5,250 nt of DNA from NCBI GenBank assembly GCA_905192625.1, contig CAJJLI010000207.1, positions 1 through 5,250 of the forward strand, read 5' to 3'. Below the pieces are notes generated by a model. It worked only from the letters and a program-made list of their open reading frames with translations. It was not told the DNA's origin and searched no databases. Made by a program: the position numbers and the translations under genes. This DNA is from an uncultured Clostridium sp. (lineage in GTDB: Bacteria > Bacillota > Clostridia > Lachnospirales > Lachnospiraceae). This document shows positions 1 to 4,351 of this stretch, one piece after another. Every line of letters starts with the position of its first letter. Within the stretch, counting starts at the first letter, position 1.

Positions 1-36
1 GTCGATATAAGAGGAGTATGTGCTTTGCACTTCTTT

Positions 37-84
37 ATTCTTGATGCATTCCTACATTCAAAATAGGGTAATGCATGAAAGAAT
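37..84. repeat. Imperfect stem-loop upstream of the endopeptidase promoter
   Basis: Three paired blocks surround a 9-nt loop: ATTCTT (37-42) with AAGAAT (79-84), ATGCATT (44-50) with AATGCAT (70-76), and CCTA (51-54) with TAGG (64-67). Small internal loops interrupt them at 43/77-78 and 68-69, giving 17 pairs in all. Neither side is followed directly by a clear T-run, so it is not a textbook terminator. A tiny GTGC-TTT-GCAC hairpin (20-30) lies just before it. It could be the end of an upstream transcript, an operator or a decayed repeat. The pairing is directly visible; the role is unknown. No convincing gene is seen in 1-110. Confidence 0.4.
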
Positions 85-110
85 TGGCAATAGAAATTTT
101 CCGCAAAATA

Positions 111-139
111 TTGACGTTAAAATTCGTTCTTGTTATAAT
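111..139 (+). promoter_or_regulatory. Sigma-A-type promoter P1 of the NlpC/P60 gene
   Basis: The -35 hexamer TTGACG (111-116, five of six consensus bases) and a perfect TATAAT -10 (134-139) are separated by exactly 17 bp. A TGT immediately before the -10 gives an extended -10. Transcription should begin near 146, leaving a leader of about 120 nt before the ATG at 270. This is the best promoter in the window. Its start point lies almost on the TGTAAC repeats at 150-166, so a protein bound there would be expected to hinder P1. Confidence 0.8.
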
Positions 140-149
140 TTAATTACTT

Positions 150-166
150 TGTAACAAGTTTGTAAC
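150..166 (+). promoter_or_regulatory. Putative WalR (YycF) operator, TGTAAC-N5-TGTAAC
   Basis: Two identical hexamers TGTAAC (150-155 and 161-166) are separated by 5 bp. They sit in a larger tandem repeat of TTTGTAACAA (148-157 and 159-168). This fits the Bacillus WalR consensus TGTWAH-N5-TGTWAH exactly. WalRK controls peptidoglycan D,L-endopeptidase genes such as cwlO and lytE in B. subtilis, and the gene downstream encodes a protein of that class. The site lies just downstream of P1 and well upstream of P2. It could therefore repress P1, act on P2, or both. Assignment to WalR is inferred from motif plus context. Confidence 0.6.
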
Positions 167-228
167 AATTGAACGGAAAAACTTCTTAACCACAATTGAG
201 ATAAACTTTTTTGTATTATTAATATTCT

Positions 229-237
229 TGTTATAAA
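229..237 (+). promoter_or_regulatory. Possible second promoter P2 with extended -10
   Basis: TGT followed by TATAAA (232-237) is an extended -10 with five of six consensus bases, but no good -35 sits 16-18 bp upstream. The 12-base string TTCTTGTTATAA occurs identically at 127-138 (the P1 -10) and at 225-236, which supports a duplicated promoter core. Transcription from here would give a leader of about 26 nt. This promoter is weaker than P1 on sequence and may need an activator. Confidence 0.4.
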
Positions 238-269
238 GTGTATTACCAAGCTACAGGAAAGAGGATACT

Positions 270-1586
270 ATGAGAAATAAAAAACTAATGAAGGCAAGCT
301 TAATTTTAGCAGCTATATGTTTACTTACGATAAATTCGACTGAAGTTAAGGCAGAAGGAATTGCAAAAGAAGAAACAGCTGTTGCTGGTATGGCTAAGTT
401 ACTCGAAGATTACTATTCAGAAAGATTGTCTGAAACAGGGATTTCTATTTCGAATATTACAACACCTTTTTATGTTGATGGAAAACGTTTAGAACCTGTA
501 AATACAGGGATTTCACCGTTTGAAGGCTATGCATTTTCGAATACACAAGAATATGTTAATATACGAAGTAAAGCATCTACAAATGCAGAGATTATCGGCA
601 AGTTGCACCGTGGTAGTATGGCAACAGTTATTAAAAAAGGTAAGGTATGGACCTTAGTTCAGTCGGGTAATGTGAAGGGATTCATTAAAAACGAATACTT
701 ATTATACGGTGATGAAGCGGATCAATTAATTGATGAATATGGAGTAGCATATGCAAAAGCAACATGCGTTACGTTAAATGTTCGTATGGGGCAAGGAACC
801 GATCATAAAATACTAACTCAAATCCCTCAAGGAGAGAGATTTGAAGTTAAAAATACATATGATGATTGGTTTGAAATTATCCTAGATGTAGATGATACTA
901 CAGGAGAAGAAGTAACTGGATTTATCAGTAAGGATTATGCCGATTTAGAATATGAATTTAAAAAAGCTGTTTCAATAGAAGAAGAACAGGCAGCCATTGA
1001 AGAAGCAAAAAGAAAGGAAGAAGAGAGACAAGCCTTACTAGCGCAACAACAAGCTGCAAATAGACCAAGTAGTGGATCTTCTAGCAGTTCAAGTTCATCG
1101 TCTAGTAACTCAGGTTCTTCTAGTAATTCAAGCAGTGGTTCCTCGAATAACTCGAGTTCAGGCTCTTCTAGTAATTCTAACTCGAACAATTCTTCCAGTG
1201 GTTCTTCCACAAATAGTGCGAAGGGAACTGAAATTGCAAATTTTGCACTTAAATTTGTAGGAAATCCTTATCAATGGGGTGGAACAAGTTTAACGAATGG
1301 AGCAGACTGTTCTGGGTTTGTATATGCAGTTTATAAAAACTTTGGATATACCATTCCTAGAGTTTCTAGAGATCAAGCAAGATATGGAACAAAGGTAAGT
1401 TTAAGTACTTCAAGCTTACAACCAGGCGATCTTATCTTTTATGGAACAAGTTCAGGGTATGTAAATCACGTAGCAATGTACACTGGTAATGGAAAAGTTG
1501 TACATGCTAGTAATTATAGAGAAGGTATTAAGATTTCCACATGGAATTATCGCACACCATTGGGTGCAAGAAGAATTCTAAACTAG
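270..1586 (+). CDS. Secreted SH3b-NlpC/P60 peptidoglycan endopeptidase
   Basis: This is a 438-residue secreted cell-wall hydrolase, probably cutting D,L-peptide bonds in stem peptides. Residues 1-28 form a signal peptide: basic RNKK, a hydrophobic core, and likely cleavage after VKA. Two bacterial SH3 wall-binding domains follow, at about 85-146 (EYVNIRSKAS) and 157-228 (VTLNVRMGQG). Next come a charged helical stretch (about 235-262) and a Ser/Asn/Gly linker (267-316). The C-terminal NlpC/P60 domain (about 318-438) has its nucleophile C347 in ADCSGF, H400 in VNHVAMY and H412 in VVHASN, so the catalytic triad is complete. The ATG at 270 has AAAGAGG 5 nt upstream and gives the signal peptide directly. 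The gene stands alone and converges on the FMN lipoprotein gene. The domain order resembles the LytE/CwlO class but with SH3b rather than LysM domains. Exact bond specificity cannot be read from the sequence. Confidence 0.93.
   Translation: MRNKKLMKASLILAAICLLTINSTEVKAEGIAKEETAVAGMAKLLEDYYSERLSETGISISNITTPFYVDGKRLEPVNTGISPFEGYAFSNTQEYVNIRSKASTNAEIIGKLHRGSMATVIKKGKVWTLVQSGNVKGFIKNEYLLYGDEADQLIDEYGVAYAKATCVTLNVRMGQGTDHKILTQIPQGERFEVKNTYDDWFEIILDVDDTTGEEVTGFISKDYADLEYEFKKAVSIEEEQAAIEEAKRKEEERQALLAQQQAANRPSSGSSSSSSSSSSNSGSSSNSSSGSSNNSSSGSSSNSNSNNSSSGSSTNSAKGTEIANFALKFVGNPYQWGGTSLTNGADCSGFVYAVYKNFGYTIPRVSRDQARYGTKVSLSTSSLQPGDLIFYGTSSGYVNHVAMYTGNGKVVHASNYREGIKISTWNYRTPLGARRILN
1068..1217 (+). repeat. 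Low-complexity Ser/Asn/Gly linker coding repeat
   Basis: About 50 codons encode almost only Ser, Asn and Gly. Short degenerate DNA units recur, such as TCTTCTAGTAATTC, seen at least twice. The stretch joins the helical segment to the catalytic domain of the endopeptidase and probably acts as a flexible tether across the wall. Serine codons are mixed (AGT, AGC, TCT, TCA, TCG, TCC), so the run is not a simple homopolymer slip. Such repeats commonly vary in length between strains. The acidic open frame on the other strand here is a by-product of the repeat. Confidence 0.75.
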
Positions 1587-1631
1587 TAATTGATAATTGA
1601 ATAAATTTTGCTTAGAAAAAAATATATGAAA

Positions 1632-1660
1632 ATGAAACGCCTCACTTGCGAATGGCCATT
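1632..1660. terminator. Left half of an IS-split, terminator-like hairpin
   Basis: The arm at 1632-1644 (ATGAAACGCCTCA) is complementary to TGAGGCGTTTTAT at 3464-3476, on the other side of the IS. That is 12 Watson-Crick pairs and one G-U pair. With the IS and one ATT copy removed, the arms flank a 29-nt loop in which ATGG (1653-1656) can also pair with CCAT (3454-3457). The stem sits between two convergent genes, and read leftward it is followed by T-rich DNA, so a shared bidirectional terminator is likely. The complementarity is directly seen. Termination is inferred, and the long loop is a weakness. Confidence 0.5.
1658..1660. repeat. Left 3-bp target-site duplication (ATT)
   Basis: ATT here matches ATT at 3448-3450, directly outside the TG...CA ends of the insertion sequence. 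Three-base duplications are usual for the IS3 family. A 3-bp match can arise by chance, but it agrees with the ends set independently by the inverted repeats. Confidence 0.65.
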
Positions 1661-1702
1661 TGATATGCCCCCTGTCAAGTAGACAGGATAAATATCTAAA
1701 AT
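1661..1702 (+). repeat. Terminal inverted repeat, 3' end of the IS
   Basis: This 42-bp end begins TGATATG and shares AAGTAGACA and the final AAAAT with the other end. It contains its own small hairpin (CCTGTC 1671-1676, loop AAGTA, GACAGG 1682-1687). Read on the minus strand it carries an outward-facing perfect TTGACA (1678-1673), placed to act as a -35 once the ends join in a circle. Confidence 0.85.
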
Positions 1703-1710
1703 GAGGTGCA

Positions 1711-1746
1711 GATAAACGACTACACAGACTTGTGTGGTCGTTTATC
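1711..1746. repeat. Long palindrome at the 3' end of orfB
   Basis: GATAAACGACTACACA (1711-1726) faces TGTGTGGTCGTTTATC (1731-1746) across a 4-nt loop, giving a 16-position stem with one non-Watson-Crick position. In plus-strand RNA that position is a U-G wobble. In minus-strand RNA it is an A-C mismatch, so the hairpin is stronger in RNA entering from the endopeptidase side. It overlaps the orfB stop codon by one base. No immediate U-run follows on either strand, so simple intrinsic termination is doubtful. It might stall transcription or protect mRNA ends. Confidence 0.6.
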
Positions 1747-2711
1747 TATGCACACCATTTTTCTTTATATTTCTCAATTCGTTTGTTTTCAGGAATAGGA
1801 TATTCCATTGGTCTCTCTGCTAACAATGCTTCGCTTCTTACTTCATGGGGTGTCTTGCAATGATATCTATCTTGAGGACGTTCTTTCGTATAAAATCTTA
1901 TATAATCATCTATTGCATATCTCAATGTTGCTTCATCAGTGATTTCGTACATTTGATACATTTCTGATTTTATAATGCCCCAGAATCCTTCTGTAGGACC
2001 GTTATCAATACAACGACCTACTCTGGACATTGATTGTTCCATTTCATGATCTTTAAGCTTTCTTTGGAACACTTTACTTGTATATTGGAAGCCTCTGTCA
2101 CTGTGAAAAACTGGCTTTGCATCAGGATTAGAAGCAATCGCTTTATCAAATGTTTTAAATACTAACTTGTTATCATTCCTGCAACTGATTACATGTGAAA
2201 CTGGATATCTATCATATAAATCAATGATCGCACTTAAGTATAGCTTCTTCTTCTCACCAGGAACTTTAAATTCAGTCACATCAGTAGCCCATTTTTCATT
2301 TGGCTTGGTTGCATAAAAATCTCTACCAAGCTTATTTTCAGCAATAGCCTCAGGGGTAGAAGATTTATATTTCTTCTTTTTCTTTCTGATAACAGCATGA
2401 ATCCCGAGCTTCTTCATAATCCTATGAACACGCTTCTTACTGTAGTTGGTTTGATTGAAGTGATTGATCCAAGAGGTCATTCTACGATATCCTAAGATAT
2501 GATTGAAACGTGTATTATACTCTTTAATCAATTCTGCAAGCTGAGTATTTTCTAATTCCTGCTTAGGAATTTCGCGATGTAGCCATTTATAATAAGCTGC
2601 TCTGGATATTTCAAGCTGCTTACACATCCAATTGATGCTCCAGCATTTGTTTTCATAAAAGAACTTTATTGTCATAAATTTTGAATCATAAAGTAGTTTT
2701 CCAAGTCTCAC
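1746..2711 (-). CDS. IS3-family OrfB, DDE transposase catalytic subunit
   Basis: This is the catalytic part of the transposase, 321 residues from the GTG at 2711. It has an N-terminal region with an HTH_21-like segment (about 60-110, GYRRMTSWIN to HAVIRKKKKK). The rve integrase core follows from about 135, with D144 in WATDVTEF, D205 in HSDRGFQY and E241 in NGPTEGFWG. The D205-E241 spacing of 35 residues is the classic DD(35)E signature, and all three acidic residues are present. Its GTG overlaps the orfA stop (GTGA), with AAGGG close upstream, so coupled re-initiation could yield free OrfB. The frame also stays open upstream to the A7 slippery site, which gives an OrfAB fusion by -1 shifting. 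The fusion is normally the active transposase in this family. No inactivating lesion is seen. Confidence 0.95.
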   Translation of the reverse strand: MRLGKLLYDSKFMTIKFFYENKCWSINWMCKQLEISRAAYYKWLHREIPKQELENTQLAELIKEYNTRFNHILGYRRMTSWINHFNQTNYSKKRVHRIMKKLGIHAVIRKKKKKYKSSTPEAIAENKLGRDFYATKPNEKWATDVTEFKVPGEKKKLYLSAIIDLYDRYPVSHVISCRNDNKLVFKTFDKAIASNPDAKPVFHSDRGFQYTSKVFQRKLKDHEMEQSMSRVGRCIDNGPTEGFWGIIKSEMYQMYEITDEATLRYAIDDYIRFYTKERPQDRYHCKTPHEVRSEALLAERPMEYPIPENKRIEKYKEKWCA

Positions 2712-3385
2712 ATCCCTTCGAATTCTTTCACTTTTTTTAACAGTTCAGTTAACATGTCCTTTTCTTCAAGCTGTCGCTTAAGTCTAAGATTCTCACGTCT
2801 AAGCCGTTCCAGTTCATCAACTTCATCATCTGTTTTATGATGACCTCGTTTATCTGACAATGCTTCATCTCCATTTGCATCATATTTCTTAACCCATGAG
2901 TAAACCTGACTATAAGAGACATTAAACAATGATGCTGTATCTTTATAATTACGGTTATGATTTATACAGTATTCAACGATTTCTTTACGTTCATCAATGG
3001 TTGTCTTTCTTCTTGCTTCTGCCATATAGACCTCCCTTTTAGGACGATAGTCCTTAAGTTCTCTATTAGCATTATAACGCTTAATCCATTCCCGTAAAAC
3101 ATAATTACTAGAAATGTTGTATTTCGCAACAATCTCATCTATTGATAGTTCTCCACTAATATAAAGTTCTATACATATCATCTTAAAATCTGATGTGTAG
3201 TGTGTATTGCCAGTTCCTCTTATAAATGCATTCAGGCCTTGTTCTTTATATCGCTGTGCCCAGCGTACAACTGTTTTAGAATTGACTCCATATTTAGCTG
3301 CAATGTCGTACGAAGAACCTGCTTTAGCAATATATTCCTGAGCAATCATAGCTCTCCATTCAGGTGTGTGTGGTGATTTAGCCAT
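2708..3385 (-). CDS. IS3-family OrfA, multi-HTH DNA-binding subunit
   Basis: This 225-residue protein recognises the IS ends and, when fused to OrfB, directs the transposase. Three helix-turn-helix units are visible: about 24-50 (SYDIAAKYGVNSKTVVRWAQ), 80-105 (SIDEIVAKYNISSNYVLREW) and 146-170 (YKDTASLFNVSYSQVYSWVK). A leucine-zipper coiled coil follows at about 189-220 (VDELERLRRENLRLKRQLEE), as expected for dimerisation in this family. Many IS3-type OrfA proteins are near 100 residues and IS150-type ones are longer. The three-unit form here is large even for the latter, as I recall them. The ATG at 3385 has AAGGGGG 7 nt upstream. That ribosome site lies in the inner arm of a hairpin formed with the terminal repeat. 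Confidence 0.93.
   Translation of the reverse strand: MAKSPHTPEWRAMIAQEYIAKAGSSYDIAAKYGVNSKTVVRWAQRYKEQGLNAFIRGTGNTHYTSDFKMICIELYISGELSIDEIVAKYNISSNYVLREWIKRYNANRELKDYRPKREVYMAEARRKTTIDERKEIVEYCINHNRNYKDTASLFNVSYSQVYSWVKKYDANGDEALSDKRGHHKTDDEVDELERLRRENLRLKRQLEEKDMLTELLKKVKEFEGM
2732..2738 (-). promoter_or_regulatory. Programmed -1 frameshift site A AAA AAA (followed by G)
   Basis: Near the end of orfA the zero-frame codons read TTA AAA AAA GTG, a run of seven A. A slip of one base back at the paired AAA AAA codons continues as AGT GAA AGA and stays open through the GTG into orfB. In the orfB frame the nearest upstream stop is a TGA just before this site, so the heptamer lies inside the only usable window. 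A-rich slippery heptamers are the standard orfA/orfB fusion signal in IS3 elements. No clear downstream stimulatory hairpin is seen. Confidence 0.8.
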
Positions 3386-3393
3386 AAAAAATC

Positions 3394-3437
3394 CCCCTTA
3401 AGTAGATTTTGGTTATTAACCTTGTCTACTTAAGGGG
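3394..3437 (-). promoter_or_regulatory. Hairpin that can sequester the orfA ribosome site
   Basis: On the minus strand, CCCCTTAAGTAGA (3437 to 3425) and TCTACTTAAGGGG (3406 to 3394) form a perfect 13-bp stem around an 18-nt loop. The inner arm contains the orfA Shine-Dalgarno sequence. Transcripts that enter from outside the element would carry both arms and hide the site. This is a known protective strategy in several insertion sequences. The pairing is seen; the regulatory effect is inferred. Confidence 0.6.
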
Positions 3438-3447
3438 AATCATATCA
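3406..3447 (-). repeat. Terminal inverted repeat, 5' end of the IS
   Basis: This end lies upstream of orfA and is the imperfect inverse of 1661-1702 (31 of 42 matches without gaps). Read on the minus strand it starts TGATATGATTCCCC, which includes TATGAT (3444-3439), five of six -10 bases. I find no matching -35 at 17 bp within this end, so orfA seems to lack a strong resident promoter in the inserted state. Confidence 0.85.
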
Positions 3448-3450
3448 ATT
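3448..3450. repeat. Right 3-bp target-site duplication (ATT)
   Basis: This is the partner of the ATT at 1658-1660, directly outside the CA end of the element. Confidence 0.65.
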
Positions 3451-3476
3451 AAACCATAGCTCTTGAGGCGTTTTAT
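3451..3476. terminator. Right half of the IS-split, terminator-like hairpin
   Basis: The arm TGAGGCGTTTTAT (3464-3476) is complementary to 1632-1644. In the uninterrupted locus it would be the descending strand of the hairpin for the endopeptidase transcript, with TTTTAT at its base. With the IS present, the arms are about 1.8 kb apart, so fast co-transcriptional folding is unlikely. The FMN lipoprotein gene therefore probably lost its nearby terminator and may be transcribed toward orfA. Confidence 0.5.
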
Positions 3477-3497
3477 GTTATAAGCAGATTTTAATAA

Positions 3498-3911
3498 TTA
3501 CCTATTATTAAGATGCTCAATATTAATACCAGAATCTTCAATGGCTTTCTTTGCTGCATTGATGACAGCATTACTAGTAACTGTCGCACCACTTACTACA
3601 TCAACAGCTACGCTCTGAGTATCAACAATTTTATTTGCAATTTCTGGTGCTGCTTTGCCTCCAATATCAGGAGTTTCAGCATCAGCGGTTACATCTACAG
3701 CAGTTATTTTACCAACGCCATCTACGGTTACTTTGACGGTAACATCGCCACCATACCCTTTTTCCACAGCAGTATATTGACCGGCTTTGACGGCATTGTT
3801 GTTTGCGTTGTCTGTATTATCGGCATTGCCACTCTGGCAACCAGTTAACATAACAATAATAGCAATAATGAGTGCAAAAGCAAAAAGTTTACCTGTTGAA
3901 AAATGATTCAT
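3498..3911 (-). CDS. FMN-binding-domain lipoprotein
   Basis: This 137-residue membrane-anchored lipoprotein has a single FMN_bind domain. After a short N-terminus there is a hydrophobic stretch (about 9-21) and the lipobox LTGC, giving lipid-modified C25. An Asn/Asp-rich spacer (26-41) then leads to the domain (about 43-127). The motif D104-VV-SGAT-VT fits the ApbE flavin-transferase site, so T110 is the probable residue carrying phosphodiester-linked FMN. The same domain occurs in NqrC, RnfG and the Gram-positive extracellular electron-transfer protein PplA. Here it stands alone, so a surface electron-carrier role is inferred. The ATG at 3911 is chosen because AGGAGG lies 7 nt upstream (3924-3919). 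The frame stays open to 3965, but that extension would place the ribosome site inside the coding region. The gene looks monocistronic, and no ApbE or redox partner is in view. Confidence 0.9.
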   Translation of the reverse strand: MNHFSTGKLFAFALIIAIIVMLTGCQSGNADNTDNANNNAVKAGQYTAVEKGYGGDVTVKVTVDGVGKITAVDVTADAETPDIGGKAAPEIANKIVDTQSVAVDVVSGATVTSNAVINAAKKAIEDSGINIEHLNNR

Positions 3912-4351
3912 AGTATGTCCTCCTATAAAATTACGTTTTAATGGCATTAGTAGTAGGATAAACAAAGTTTGAAAATTTATGATTATAAAATAATTAAATT
4001 TATGTTACGGGGAAATAAAAACATAAATGATTGGTGTACATACTTTATTCCAAGGGATCTATTTTACTGTTAGAAATATTTTCATGATATTTAAAAAGTG
4101 AAATTTTTAAATCAATATGGGTGATAGTTAAAAATTAGAAAGGTTTTGGACGCGGAACACGAAGCTTTTGATGCAATGCTTCAGTTGAAGTAGAAACATT
4201 CTTATAAATAGTATAATTTTGTAGTCACATTTTTGAAGTTTTATGATGTTTTTGTTTTAAATCCATATCAAATTTTTGTTTTTAGAAAGACATAGAACCC
4301 CTCGCATATTTTCGAATATGATAATAGTGATAATTGTTTGGGAGTATATGT
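3912..4351. other. Divergent intergenic region, 440 bp, no gene
   Basis: This AT-rich stretch lies between the divergent lipoprotein and protease genes. Visible items are a minus-strand TATAAT (3987-3982) that may serve the lipoprotein gene, with a poor -35 (GTAACA at 15 bp). There is also a plus-strand TATAAT (4212-4217) about 135 bp before the protease, with TTGAAG too far upstream at 21 bp. A perfect 9-bp AT-only inverted repeat (ATTTAAAAA 4089-4097, TTTTTAAAT 4104-4112) lies between them, and a small hairpin with a TTCG loop (CATATT 4305-4310, AATATG 4315-4320) lies just before the protease. Promoter calls here are weak. Open frames on the minus strand at 4257-4552 overlap the protease and have no coding support. 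Confidence 0.5.

Larger units (their letters stand above)
1661..3447 (-). mobile_element. Complete IS3-family (IS150-like) insertion sequence
   Basis: This 1787-bp element is bounded by 42-bp imperfect inverted repeats (1661-1702 and 3406-3447; 31 of 42 positions match) that start TG and end CA, with flanking ATT duplications. It carries orfA (HTH and zipper) and orfB (DDE integrase) in the overlapping arrangement typical of the family, both on the minus strand. Members move by copy-out/paste-in through a circular intermediate, using the OrfAB fusion as transposase. All open frames and both ends look intact, so it may be active. The long, multi-HTH orfA suggests the IS150 subgroup, and the element is longer than many relatives. 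A shorter boundary choice, 1666-3442, also gives TG...CA ends but no target duplication. Confidence 0.93.

Noticed and set aside
11..155. Open plus-strand frame of about 47 codons at the window start
   Set aside because: Its best start (GTG at 20) has no properly spaced ribosome site, and the frame runs through promoter P1.
935..1210. Minus-strand frame of 91 residues, very rich in Glu and Leu
   Set aside because: It is the mirror of the Ser/Asn repeat in the endopeptidase gene; it has no ribosome site and its composition is a by-product of the repeat.
1072..1260. Plus-strand frame of 62 residues inside the endopeptidase gene
   Set aside because: It is an alternate frame across the low-complexity linker, with no ribosome site or recognisable motif.
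1611..1700. Possible CRISPR or phage attachment signal around the IS
   Set aside because: No spaced direct repeats and no integrase of the tyrosine or serine type; all repeats here are explained by the IS ends and the split hairpin.
1666..3442. Alternative IS ends at TGCCCC...GGAATCA
   Set aside because: These also give TG...CA, but the inverted repeat continues 5 bp further on both sides and only the longer ends leave a 3-bp direct repeat.
3513..3848. Plus-strand frame of 111 residues antisense to the FMN lipoprotein gene
   Set aside because: The lipoprotein on the minus strand has a lipobox, a flavin motif and AGGAGG; the plus-strand frame has none of these.
3912..3965. Upstream extension of the FMN lipoprotein to an earlier ATG
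   Set aside because: It would bury the AGGAGG site in coding sequence and push the signal peptide inward.
4128..4193. Short plus-strand frame of 21 codons ending LDAEHEAFDAMLQLK
   Set aside because: It is protein-like in composition and could be a gene remnant, but has no ATG, is bounded by stops and is too short to support.
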